Assembly: GCA_003254905.1 (NCBI GenBank)
Contig: QANU01066072.1
Coordinates: forward strand, 27,387-91,386
Origin: Nissolia schottii
Taxonomy: Eukaryota; Streptophyta; Magnoliopsida; Fabales; Fabaceae
Length of the DNA: 64,000 nt
Reading direction: 5' to 3'
Positions 1-12,249 of this stretch are shown here, one piece after another. The notes beneath the pieces were generated by a model. It saw only the letters and a list, made by a program, of their open reading frames with translations, had not been told where the DNA came from and made no database searches. A program made the translations under genes and the position numbers. Within the stretch, counting starts at the first letter, position 1; the number at the start of each line of letters is the position of its first letter.

Positions 1-169
1 TTCACTGCGTATCAAGAACCATACTCATAAAATTGTAAGCAATTACGCAAAATGTGTGTCTAAGTTAGCTTATCATAGATTAAAAATTAGCTAAACCCTA
101 ACACACTGTCTCAGCTGAAATTCAAACCGTGACACAACCCTAGAAAAAACAAAGGATCAGAGAACTTGC

Positions 170-697
170 CTTGTGAGGTGTCTTGGGAACTTTCCTGGGA
201 GGCTTAGGAGGAGTGGAAGACTCGGAACCGAAGCCGCCATGGTGCCCCAAAACCGACGGCGACGAGAACGGCGAAGAGGGCCCGGAGTGGTCGGTCTTGA
301 AGCGCAGCATGTTCTTGCTGGGGCTGCTCATCGTCGTCGGGGAACCTAAACCGGCACCTGCAGGGGAAGAAACAGAGGAAGGAGAAGGTGAGGCGAAATC
401 GGGACCGAAAAGCTCGGATTTCAACAACCTGGAGTACGCCTCGTTCCCTCCTTCCTTCGCCGGCGACGGCTTCTCGATGAGCCCGAACGTGTGGAGCCTC
501 GAGGAGGACCTGCAGGGTATGAACCTGTCGCTGCAGGTGGAGGAGGAGGACTTGGACGGCGACGTGAGGTTGGAGATGGCGCGGAAGGAGGAGGAGGAGG
601 AGGCGGCGAAGGTGTCGAGGCGGAGGGAGGTTCCGGACATCCCGGAGGGGAGGTTCAGACCCCCTCCTGATGACTTCCTGCCCTGGGGTGACTCCAT
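170..697 (-). CDS. FZR3: Exon 1 of a CCS52B/FZR3-type APC/C activator (3' part outside window)
   Basis: This exon encodes the first 176 residues of a Fizzy-related (Cdh1/CCS52) protein. Family members recruit substrates to the anaphase-promoting complex and promote cell-cycle exit and endoreduplication in the nucleus. Visible features are the start MESPQGRKSSGGGLNLPSG, the C-box DRFIPCRSS at about residues 57-65 that contacts the APC/C, the family block KSELFGPDF at about 93-101, a Ser/Pro-rich CDK-target-like linker, and the end PPRKVPKTPHK. That ending is where plant CCS52 proteins pass into the WD40 propeller. The propeller exons are not seen and must lie left of position 1. The start is the first ATG before a good family match. 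The exon ends at 170 and is followed by GCAAGT, a GC-type donor. The N-terminus fits the CCS52B/FZR3 branch better than CCS52A; that assignment is from memory of the families. Confidence 0.9.
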
Positions 698-860
698 CTT
701 TCTCTCTTCTTCTTCTTCTTCTTTTTTCTTTTCTTTCTTTCTTTTCTTTTTCTCTCTTTTTTTCTCAATTTGTTTTTGTTGCTGTGTGCAGTGGTTCTCT
801 CCGTGGAAGCAGAGAGAGTGAGAGGGTTCAGGGGAAGAAGGAGAGCTTTCTCAACGGTCG
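698..860 (-). promoter_or_regulatory. Probable 5' UTR with GA/CT-rich tract of the FZR3-like gene
   Basis: Directly upstream of the FZR3-like ATG, the plus strand is a nearly pure pyrimidine run (about 699-770, CTT and CTTT repeats), which reads GA-rich in the gene's sense. Such tracts are common in plant 5' leaders. No clear TATA box was found, so the transcription start is not fixed. Confidence 0.45.
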
Positions 861-3800
861 AATTGTTGGGGAGGTTTTAAAGGGCTATGGATTTTGTTTA
901 TTTTATTTCTTTAAAAGCAGATTTCAACGGTCAATTTACCAATAAGGCTCCTTGACAAAGTTTTGCATAGAGCCGTTGAGTCTTGTGCCAGCCTCCTTTT
1001 GCCCTCTCTACCATTTACTCCTCCCTTTCAAAATAATTACCAAATTTAGATGACACAAATTTTGTTTTTAAAAAGAATAAATTATAAATCTTATTGGTAT
1101 TTAAAAGAAGTATTTAAATGTTGCAATATCATCCCTTATTTAATTTCACTATTGTATTTGGCGTGTGTTTGATTTTTTCGTTTATCACAATTGATTTTGT
1201 GAGAATTGAATTTGTCAAAATTGATTTATGCTTGACATTTTTATTTGAAAATTGATTTTGACCAAATTGATGTTTAGATGACATTGATAAAATCACTTTT
1301 ACATGTATAATTACAATAAAGGACATACATTTTATACTACTTTATTTAATGAATTTAATTTATGTATATATACTAATAGTGTAAAATATTTTTACATTGT
1401 GAATCAATAGGAATCAAGGAACATGTTGACCGTGTATAAAAGTTAAACTCTTATGTAATTTATCTTTCTATTTTATGTTATTATTTTTAAGATGTATATT
1501 CTTAAAAAGGCTTTTCCTTCAATACCCAAGATTTTATAAAGGTATTGGTCATTGTATTTGAACAGTTGAGATTTAATCACAAATTTAAAATAACAAGTAA
1601 TTTGAGTTAGTAAGACATCCGCTAAATCATAGACACTGCGATGTTGATATCCTTACATTTTATGGGATACCGAAGTATGGCCCTTTAAAAAAATTATTTT
1701 ATTGTGAGTAGAAAATAGTTTTATACTTTGATAGTATATTATCATGTAATTAAAAGCGTTTGACCCTCACACTGGATTTTGATACATTGTTAATGTAAAA
1801 AAAACGAATTCTACTAAACCATAATCGATTGTACTAAACCAGAAGTGATTGTAAGGCCTTCTACTGGGCAACCAAACATACACTTAATTTCTCTTTCAAT
1901 GCATCATTAATGATGGCTTAATAACTAAGGGTATTGTTGGAAAGAAAAAATATGCTACAATAAAATGGGAGATGGACAAATAATTTAAAAACTTAAATTA
2001 AAAACTTTTGGACAAATATTATAAAAGGGCGGGAGTATTTATTTATTTAGTTCAGAGGAGCTCCTAAAGGAGCTAGGGGATGGAGGAAATGATAGGCATG
2101 TGGGGATCCAAAGAAATTAACTAATGGATTGCTTTATATGACACTTATATGGATTGCTTTATATGATTTTATTAAGTTTTAAAGAATGGATACATATATG
2201 TGTGAATTGATACAATTCTTGTCAATTTCCCATATAGATCAGAGGCATGAATTAAAAGAACTACACAACAAGAAGAACAGAAGGAATTAACACTGACTTT
2301 GCCACAGATTTTGAACAGGATGGATTTGATGTCAACTACAAAGTTGTAGATATATCTCTTAGCTTTGATTTGAGATTTGAATCACCTCAATTTGAGATCT
2401 GTAGCCGAAGTTATCGCGATTTTACTAACTGTTGTGCCCACCAACTCGCTGAGTAACCTCTGAGCTTGCTTAAGGTTGAAGAAACTTCAAGCTGAAACAA
2501 TCCTCAACTGCCTAAGCCGCTCAGCAACCCTTGCAATCCGCTGAGCGGCTTGAACTTGAAAAACTCTATAAAAGGATACCAAACCTGAGGCATTCAGCAT
2601 TCATTCACTCCAATTCCTACATAGACACAGAGAACAGAGAGGAGAACAAAGGAGAATTTAGAGAAGGAGCCAAAAGCTGTCAAGGAGAACGACGGCACTT
2701 ACCATGGCAACATTAGAACATGTCATGGTGAGCGTCCATCACCTTGCCCCTTTGATTTCTTCTTGTAAGATGGACAGATAATCCTCTTATTGTTGGGAAT
2801 TTGATTATGGTTTGATTGTATCCATGTAACTCTTTTACATATGAATCTGTTGATTTTTATGATTTACGTGATTTGATTTTATGCTTAATGCTTGTTTTAG
2901 CCTGATCAACTATAACTTGATTTAAGATTTGATTTTGTGCACGACAGCGACATCATTGAGTTGGATCTAGATCAATTCATCTAATATTCCTAATTGCTAG
3001 ACATAGAGTTAGGTTTATTAGTCGTTTTACCACCTGAAGCTATATCGGTTTGCTTTATTAATTGTGCAAGACATCGGCAATTAATAACGGGAACTGAATG
3101 ATCTTCTCATACTTGAAAGAGATGAGTAGGATAAGAACTGGTGGCGAGGAATCAAAGAATGGATAATTCATATGCATTGAGTCAATGGATATATGAAACT
3201 GTAGTATGAATCAATTCCCAGCAAGCTTCCTTATCTGCTTTTGATTCGTTGTCATTTTATCTTTTGTGTTAATTTATTTGTTCTCAAATTCAATTTACAA
3301 ATCAACCACCATATTGTTTAATTAACGGAACTCAAGAATGACTATTTTTCACAACTCCCAGAGGATGACAATTCATCTGCTGTACTGCAATTGAATCTCT
3401 TGAAGATTTGAAAGCACAACAGTAGATAGGTAAAACAATAGAAAGAGTGCAAAAAGCTTTCAACAAAAAGCAATGAGAGAAAACTCTAGGGCGATTGAAT
3501 TCAGTTACCTAGATTTCGTTATTGTTGCTATAATTACTTAATTATCTGTTCATTGACACTTGATGGCCAGGGTTCCTTCTATAATCATTAGCCTCCCTCG
3601 AAGTCAAACAATCCTTTTATCTTAGATTGGACTCCAAATCTATTAGCAAGGTCTAAACCTATTCAAAGCGTTAACGTTACGTGAATTGTTCACACTTGAC
3701 CATACATGTCGTGTTTGTTTCTCGGATTGTCGTTCAACCTATAATTCAACTATCTAGAATTACTCTCACACTCCCTCTCTCAAGCTACATGCTAGGAATC

Positions 3801-5200
3801 ATAACATACATATGGGGATCAAGCATACATAAACATTAAACTCAAATAGAAGAACTCAATAAAATCAATAGACACTTGGATAATGTCAAAAACTATAATC
3901 ACACTGTCAATGGTAATCTACATCAATGCCCTAGATAGAAGAGTTTAGTTCATAACTGTAGAAACGAAAACAAAAAGAAATAGTGAAAGAGATGAGGAAT
4001 ACATAGAATAACAAGCCACTAGATTGGAACTTGCAATTGATCTCCACTCTCGCTTCAATCAATGGAGCTTCAAAACCTTCACAGAGCTCTAATAGGGCTC
4101 CTATTCTCCAAACACAATAATCATAATTGATCCCATGAATTTCTGGTCACAATGAATATGTAGAGGTAGCCAAAAGATGAAAACGAATATAATTAGGATT
4201 TTGTTCTCGCTGCTCGGCTGCTCGAGCGGTCTCATTCTATCACTTAAGTGGTAGTATAAAAACCTCGAGTGCTAAACTATATGAAATATGAAGAATGCAC
4301 CTAGGAATGCAGCTAAAATTCCTAAATCTATATTCAAAAATCAAGCAAAAATAACTTTAATTGGAGAGTAATTAGATGTGTTAGTCTTGTATCAATGTAA
4401 AAATTTCTAAGGGATCAAGAACCTAACCCAACGTAACAATTCCTTGACACATGGACCAAAGAAGGTACTGCTTGAGCTACAACTCATTGACAACTTCAAG
4501 ATTAGAGTTTAAGAACTTAAAAGTATTACTTTTTCAATAAAAACTTGGGTTTAGTTAACAAGGTACTTGTTTAATGAGGTTAACTTACAAATATTTTCTT
4601 TTTTGGGGCCTTCTAGCCCTTTTATAATACAAAATAAAAAAAATGAAGAAGAAGAAATATTTGATTGTTGTCTCACGTTAGTCTCCTTAATAAGTGTCAT
4701 TAGGGTAATTGATAGTTTTTTCTAAACTTTTCACTCTTGCATTCTTAGAGTACTAGTTCACACCACCCTTATTGTTATTAAACTGTTGATATATATTCTC
4801 AATAATCAAACTACATATCCTCTGCCTTCAAAATCTCTTCTACAATGGTATAGGTTGTAATTTACGCACCATCAACATTGATTCAATAGGCGTAAGTATA
4901 ATTTTGAACTAAGAGAATTTGTAGGCACACCAAATAAGAGTATTTAGCATTTCTCTTATTATTTTCATCGAGGAGTACCTATTTGACCCTTTTTGATAAC
5001 ATGTTTAATAGATAACATCATTGCAGTTAGAGGAAAAGAAATATCTTCAGGGTGCAAAAAGGACTAAATATTGCAGTAGATGAATGCCAACTGACTGAAC
5101 TAACAAAAGTTTGAAGGGCGCAAATGAACATTTATGAAATGCTCATGGATTCATCTCTTCTTCAACCAACATCTTTCTCTTAAAAAAATAAAGTGAAAAA
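861..5200. other. Intergenic DNA between FZR3-like gene and ARP5; no gene seen
   Basis: No family-level coding match was found. Around 1158-1886 the ends GTGTGTTTGATT and (reverse complement) GTATGTTTGGTT form weak terminal inverted repeats, as in a decayed MITE, but no target duplication is evident. The stretch about 2440-2720 has GC-rich CGCTGAGCGG-type motifs followed by TATAAAAGG (about 2566) and resembles part of an LTR. A similar arrangement in the opposite sense lies near 4190-4270. Both are probably old retroelement pieces. The short ORF at 2531-2716 shows no family features. Confidence 0.4.
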
Positions 5201-5528
5201 AAATAATAATAACACATGGCTTGTCGTATAATATAATCTCTTAATACTGACGACAGCGCAACCTTCAATTTTCATTATGCAGAATCACTAAGCATTTTAT
5301 AACACGAACCTCCTAAGTCGTGGAGAATGGAAGCTGTGCTGATAAACAATATCACTAATCAAAATAGACCAAGTGAATGCTATTCATCAGATTGAAAAGT
5401 GAAAACATCAACAGCATGCTCCCAGCATAAGCAAAAGCTAGAGCAGCCAATTAGATTACTGCATAACATTGTCCAAATTGAGAGATACCGTGTTCCACAA
5501 GATATACAGGACTGTGTTATCAAGTCAA

Positions 5529-8500
5529 TCACAACGAATATTTCAGTTGATAACTGCGAAGCCAGTCTTCACCCTTTTCATAATAATCCATTCTACTGAA
5601 AGTTTGCGTGTGGAATTGGGGGGCTGATGCGTAGGCAGCAGCCCCGCGCCATGCATCCATCACCGGATCCAGTGCTCTAACTATTTTTATAGGTGATCCA
5701 CACGGTCTAATCATCCGGATTCCGGCTTCTAGGCGTTCAACGATACCGGGGAAAAGAGAGCTTCCACCAGTCAATAGTATGGAATTCGTCAATCTCTCTT
5801 CCAGGCTTTGATCTTTGTATGGTAACCTTCTTATTGAAACCCCAGCCATCTCGTCTAATCCTACCTGATCAATCCCGATCCAATTTGGATTAAACAAGAT
5901 TTCGGGGCATCGGAACCTTTCAACCCCGAAAACAATCTGAAAATCTTCTTTGGTGAGAGGACGAGCACGTGGCACCTCAGCAGATTGCAAGGTACTTGCT
6001 TCTAACTTGGGCACAAATGTCGGATCCAGGCCCTACCATAGCAACAATTCAGCTAAATTGAGTCATCAAGAGCCTATATACAATGAAATCTAACACAACC
6101 AGCACAGACTGCACCTACATAGTATAACTACATAAGTTCAGCATTATCAAAGAAATAACCTAACCTGGAGTCTCGAAGAAATGCGGGCTAGTTCCACGTC
6201 ATCCTCATCTGGTCCCTCGTCATCGTCATCATTATCTTTGCTCATCAATTTGTAAAGTTGCCAATCTTCGTCTTTGGCGCCAAATGTATCCTCACCCTTA
6301 CCACGATCAAAAGCAGCAGTTGTCAACAGACGCATTCTTTCCCTCTGAGCAGCATTCAGTCTCTCACCACGGCCAACACCACCGGACAAATTATTTCCAT
6401 TTGTATGGCCTCCATTTGTCTTGAGCCGCTTTCGCTGATCAACTTTCTCTGAAAGGTCTTTGTATCTAGCACGCAATTGTTCCAAGTAAAGCTCTGGGTT
6501 CTCTCTACAGAAAGGGGGAGAAAAAGAAAGAAATGTTTAGAGCATTATAATTTGTAATTATTCAAGCCTCGTTCAAGATTGCGGTCATGATTTGTACAAA
6601 ATCCATGGCCTAAATTTGTAAAGTTGAATATGCTGGAAATCACTTTAACTCACATAAGCAAGCAAGTGCGTAATTTTAAATTAAAATTAACAAACTACAG
6701 CATGCAACATACAGGCGTTTCTCCTCCTCTAGCTGTTGTTTCCTTTCTCGTTCCAATTCCTCTTCATAGCGCTTCTGTTTTAATCTCTGCCGCCCTTCAG
6801 ACATGGATTTAAGTGCCAACTGTTTCTTCTTTTCAGTGATCTATCAATGGAGTACACCCAAAGAACATTGTCAATTTAATAAGAGACACAAATAACAGCA
6901 TGCAAATAATGATTTGGATAAAAAAAGATTGTGATCAAATATAGCTCAATCTAATGGTGCATGTGATCAGCTATTTGATATCAAAATCGACCTGTTCTGG
7001 GGTCAGCATGTCATCAGGGATGTTTACAAGAGTGTACTTCTCATTGGTGGCAGGCTCATCTGTTTCAGCCTGTTCACTCTTCGGTTCACCTTTTGCTTTC
7101 CGTAAGGACTGTGTAACTTTACTGCGGGCAGATTCTATCTCTTGCCTAGAGACATAGCCAGTCTCTGCTAGGAAAGATGGAATAGCACTCTCTTCAACTT
7201 GTTCAAGCTGATTTAAAAGAAACTCCAAACCATGCAATTCATTTTCCAGTTCATTTATTTTAGATGACCTCTTTGCCTCGGCCATTTCTCGCAACCTTTG
7301 GCCTTGTTTCTCTTTTATCGCCGCCTTTCTTGCAATCTCTTCCTCTGAAGGAGGGTCCTCAGTTGGGGGAGGAACCCAAGGGAGCTGCCAACATCTGGTT
7401 TTTTCTTCGGCCTCCTTCGTTCCTTTCTGTTCCAGATCATTAATGAAGTCTTAAAAACAATAGCAGAACTTAGATGAGAAAAGAAGAGAACATATTTCAT
7501 ACCTGAAACAACCGAGCTTCAGATGCGTAGTCCTGTGCAATATAACAATGTTCCATCTTCAGGTCTTCAACTTTTTCCCATGTAAATCTAGCACTGCAAT
7601 AAGAATTTGACAAAGCCTAAGAAATACTATGTATTTAGCACTCAATTGATAATAGCAGAACCCAAACCATTTTCTACTCACAAATGATAAGGATATTTCA
7701 GTGATAGAAGTTGCTTTAAATAATCAGTCACATGGAATCCACCAATATTAGTACGGCAGCATCCTTTATAAATAGGCTCGCCATCAACAAACTGGAAATA
7801 CAAGAAATAAAATAAAGTTGATTTATAAAGATTATAAACGCAGTATGCAGTTTATACTATAGACTAACGAAATCCTATCAGCAACTCTGCCATACGGCAG
7901 AACTGAGTACTGTTTTAACAATGTTTGCAAGTGTGTGGATGCAGAGATATAATAATCTGCAGTAAAAAGTGACAAGTTCATTTCCTTCAAAGCAAATCCC
8001 TGTTAAATGGGGTAAATAGCATAAAAAGCATACCGGAATCACATGCGTTGTAGTAAATCCAGGACACATAGCAAGACCGTCTTTATCACAAACTCCTCGT
8101 TGTTGATTATATTTATAGCTGAATGCTGCATCAACACCAAAGGCTGCCATAACAGAAGCACAGATACAGCTTTGTCAGTAAAATTGCACGTAAAACATCT
8201 ATTATACAATAGAGATGAACATGCACCGGTGATAAGGTCTCCAAACTAGAACTATGTGACAACACGCCAAACATGGCCAGTAAGGGTTTTACATAGAAAT
8301 TGATTTTCCAATTAGGAACATAACACAACAGGAAAGCACACTTCTGGTTCTACTATGGTCAGTCGTAAAAGAAGATATTTTCTTTGGTAGAGTAGATTTA
8401 ACAAAGTGTTAGTACCTATTGATGGAACTCCATAGGTCTCAAAAAGAAGTTCTCCCATTTTACTACGAGAATGCACTGGGTTGCACACACATTCTGTGAT

Positions 8501-10534
8501 TAGGACAGAATGATCAATCTGCTCTGGCATTAAACATAAGCATCGAAAAGAGTGAGTTAAATCATTTAAAGCCTTAAATTGCCAGGAAAGCAAAAATCTG
8601 TATTTACTTCAACAGCATAGGCACCAACAAAATCATTATAGAGAAGATAACAACCTGAATGTTGTGGAAATAAAAAACAAAAACACTGTTCCACCTAAGG
8701 CCATACCTCTGATCCATTTGCACCCATCCGGTCAAATGCAAAATCAAGAATCTATAAATGAAAACAAATGTTGGTTAGCAATGCCTTCCTTCACTAGTTC
8801 TTACGAATTAATGAAGCATAAGCTTTAAAACTTGCATACATGCATGAACTTATTTCCAAATTCCATGTGTGACTTTTAACCTGTGACCTATCAAACCCCA
8901 CAATATCACCTAAAATCATCTATTTACTGCATACCAGGAAAAGGAACCTAAGCATTTCCTAGTGCAAGGCATCACTGTCAGTGTGCTAGTAATAGGAAAG
9001 TATCGACATGTAAGACCTTGAAGAAATGCAGAGAAGACAAGAAAACTGAAAGCACAATATCTATAGCCATTTTCAAACTCTGATTCATTATTTAACTACA
9101 TAGCAGAATGATTCAGCAGCTAGATATTCAAGCAGAGGCAAAGAGAAGCTATTATTATGGACACATTTTGTTATTTTAGAACAGAAGATTGCAGGACTTG
9201 CGTGAGTTCTTGGATTGAAATTACTGAACATTGCTTACGAGCATTCTATTTGGCTAAGTGGAAACAACTAACAGCACAGATATCTCATGGTCCAAATGGA
9301 CCTTATATAGCAAAATCTGTTCTCATGTAAGTACAACCCCTTATTCCTTGAAGAGGAAAAAAAAAAAGGGACTTCAGTAACATGCAACCATTAAATGGCC
9401 CATTTTCTGAATCAGAAATGCAACTTCACATGCATATAGAACAGGTGTACAAAATCATGATCAACAGGAACTGAATCCTAAACATGCCTCAGCAATATAT
9501 GTATCTAAAACACCATCCCTCCCGAACTAACAAAAATCTAAGGAGAGGAGACTTACATATTCCATTATTTCAAACTGGTAAACAACATTGCTTTCAAATG
9601 CTGAGCGTGGCCCAGAGCGTGTGCAGTCAAAGTATTTCAATAGTGCTGGGTCATGGTCACCCACAATAGTGACAGTTTCTCCTGTGTTACAGAATGTTAA
9701 TGGAATAATCATTCAGTATGCTACATAATTATATGGTAGATTCCTCTTATAAGTCTTAGATATCTATATGTAAGGCTATTAATTCCAAAATAATAAATAT
9801 ATCTCAGTCCTAATTTAAAAAATAAAAATAAACATATGCAAATGCACCAAAGCAACAAAAACACTTGCTTAATATTTTAATTTTTTTTTTATCTAAACCA
9901 ACAAATTGCACTTGACCAAATTAATCTGACTCAAGTCGGCCCCAGTACCTACCAATGGTAGTATAGAACAAAGAAACTTAGTTAAGAGAAACAACTGCAT
10001 AATCACTTGAACCAACCAAGTATAAACTTAAAAATAATATTTTTTTATCAGCTTAAATTGAACTACAAAGTCCCTACTTTGAAGTGTAGCATATAAAGAA
10101 GTGAATAAGCTTATCCCTTCAGTTTCTCTAAGAAGAGTGGAGAACAGAACAAAGCACTTCACAGGGAAACACGAGCAATGACACAGTAAGTAAGATGAAG
10201 AACCAGAGAGCATGGTGAAAATGCGGGGGAATGCATGATACCGGTGGTTTTATGGCGTGGCCTTTGGACAATGTTGCGGAAAACAACACGAGGTTCAGTC
10301 TCCCCTGCCCACCTGAAAATTCACCAAAAGGAACCAACTTTAAGGCTGAATTCAACAAACCCATCCGAAAAATAAAAATGAAAAGAAGAAAGTTTTTATT
10401 TCTTTGGGGTCAAATTAGGGTTCGTGAGGGTACCCAATGCGGAAATAGGAAGCGCCATTGTCGATCACGAGAGGAGTGGAGGAACCGAAGAGGCTGTAAT
10501 CGGATTGGCGCTGGATTTTCGAAATGAAAGGCAT
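5529..10534 (-). CDS. ARP5: Actin-related protein 5 (ARP5), INO80 complex subunit, 12 exons
   Basis: ARP5 is a nuclear actin-related subunit of the INO80 chromatin-remodelling complex, needed for nucleosome sliding and DNA-damage tolerance. Exons by reading across GT-AG sites: 10534-10434, 10312-10242, 9681-9557, 8751-8707, 8518-8416, 8143-8034, 7791-7682, 7593-7503, 7426-6992, 6840-6713, 6504-6165, 6032-5529. They sum to 2163 nt, giving 720 aa, and every junction keeps frame. The start MPFISKIQRQSDY is the family N-terminus. Residues about 22-36 form the first actin phosphate-binding segment (LVIDNGASYFRIGW). Residues about 255-560 are the long charged, coiled-coil-rich insertion typical of ARP5. 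LLTGGSSLFPG at about 639-649 is the second nucleotide-binding loop, and the protein ends with EDWLRSYQLKYSL. Length matches plant ARP5 (about 720). No break was found, so the gene looks functional. The 3' UTR probably continues to about 5280. Confidence 0.95.
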
Positions 10535-11250
10535 TGCTTCGAGTTTTCGAAGGCAGAAGAAGAAGGAAGACACGGGCAGTTTTTTCGGAACGGAAAAAGG
10601 TTTCGGTGTTGTTCCTGAGACTAAGCAACCTCTGCAGATGTTGAACTTCCTTAAAGTAACTCACAGACATGGTGAGCTCCGAATCCGAATCTCGCTCCTA
10701 CCACTCGGTCGGGTCTAGCCCGAACCGGCTTGCCTTTGGGCGAAAAAAACCCGGCTTGTGTGTTCTTTTCATTTCTCTACATGGACTCATATTTGAGTAT
10801 GTCTCGTGCCCAATCAACAAAAACTCGATAAAAAGCTATTTCTCAAGATATTGACCAAAAATTTAAAAACTATTGCTATGTCTCAAAACCCATCAACAAA
10901 AGGAGGAGAAATGATATAGGATTCTTCTAAGTTACACCAAATAAATTAAGGGGAATGATACATTTGTGGACTATGATGGAACATGTGCATTTNTTCAACT
11001 TCTGCACTTGATAATTGAGCTTTGTTTGCTTCTGTCGAGTGGGTGGTTAAGCTTTTGATGTGATGGGACCATTTGCTTTTGCCATGTGTTTTGCCTGCGA
11101 TGGCATTTGATCATTGTTCCCATGTTGGGACCATTTGCAACCGGTGTCGTTGAGACGTTAGAGGAAGATCGAAGGGGCTTCAGTGAAAGTCAAAAACTTC
11201 CAGGAACTAGGAACTTCGGTGGTTGCTATTGGTTTTCAATCATTTAGCTT
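10535..11250. other. ARP5 upstream region and intergenic DNA
   Basis: This holds the presumed 5' UTR and promoter of ARP5. The first about 200 bases are comparatively GC-rich, with no obvious TATA box. There is a single N at 10993. No other coding feature was recognised. Confidence 0.4.
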
Positions 11251-11279
11251 TGTGTTGCTCCTTGATTTTTCTTTGTATT

Positions 11280-11533
11280 GTTGTTTCCAAGCTGGAAATG
11301 TTAGTGCACATTGTCCAGCTTGCGGAGGGTATTAGAATATATACATGATATAGTTGATAGTTGTTATTGTAATGAGTTAGTTAGGATTAGCTAGTAGATT
11401 AACTAATGGTTAGTTGTCATCATAAGTCTATATATAGGCTTCATCACTTGTAATTCTTGCAACTTTTCATTCTATCAAATTCCATTCAGTTTTCTATTCT
11501 CTCTTTTCTCTCTTGATACCATGGATTTCAACA
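11280..11533 (+). mobile_element. 3' tail and LTR remnant of a Ty1/copia element
   Basis: The stretch 11280-11330 resembles the end of a copia polyprotein followed by a purine-rich tract (GCGGAGGGT). An LTR-like block follows from about 11330 (TATTAGAATATATAC) to about 11533 (TTTCAACA), with a TATATATAGG box near 11427 and a pyrimidine-rich end. This order (pol end, polypurine tract, LTR starting near TATTAGAATATA) is usual for plant copia elements. No 5' LTR or intact ORF was found, so it is a fragment. The exact borders are uncertain. Confidence 0.5.
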
Positions 11534-12101
11534 TTACTCAACCACCTTCAATAAACTTGGGCCAGATTTGATATTTCAGCTTGGCCCCCAATTCAAAACC
11601 CAACACTGTCCATTTAGAAGAAAAACAGAGGAGAGTTAAAGATGCACGCCTCATAAATTTTGATCAGTTGTGTGAAAGACTGAAAGTAGATTTTTCTTCA
11701 ATTTTGTTTGACTTGTCTAGCTAGTATTAATCTACAATCAAATTTTTAGTCCGAATGCAATATTTTATTTTGTCTGGACCGCATTTTTCTCGCATAATTG
11801 ATATTGCATGAAGCGGTAGTCTAATTGCAATATGTTTATATTGGGCAAATTATTTCAGGAGGCCGCCTTAAATCAGTGCGAGAGATAAAATCTCATGCTC
11901 TTGTACATGGATACAGCAAACAAGTATAAGAATATTTATTAAATATTCAAAAAATATATATTTTATATTTTATCTATGCAAATTAATTAATGTACTTATG
12001 AGACATGCATATGTTTTTTACTCGATTCTTACTGTTAGAAACAAGTTTTAGAGACAAGTAAATTAGAGGAAACCTTAGTGGATTGATATAAAGTAAACTA
12101 C

Positions 12102-12244
12102 TCCCTCTGTTTCCTCAATGTACGCAGTTCTCCTTGATTTTCTTTCTTTCTTTCTTTTGACGTTTTTAAATTAACGTATTTAAATACAAACATTGATTTA
12201 AAAATATGCTAAAGAAGTCAAAGAGACAATAAAGAAAGGGAGGA
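12102..12244. mobile_element. Stowaway-like MITE remnant
   Basis: The segment starts with TACTCCCTCTGTTTC, typical of the Stowaway/Tc1-mariner terminal repeat in plants, and ends with AAAGAAAGGGAGG, an imperfect inverted counterpart. It is about 140 bp and AT-rich inside. The inverted repeats are degraded after the first six bases, so the call rests mainly on the left end. Confidence 0.4.
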
Positions 12245-12249
12245 ATTCC

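Noticed and set aside
183..945. Plus-strand ORFs at 183-821 and 670-945
   Set aside because: They are the complement of the FZR3-like exon and its pyrimidine tract; the minus strand carries the family match.
10128..10718. Overlapping ORFs on both strands around the ARP5 start
   Set aside because: The true ARP5 start is at 10534 with a GT donor at 10433; the other frames lack family similarity.
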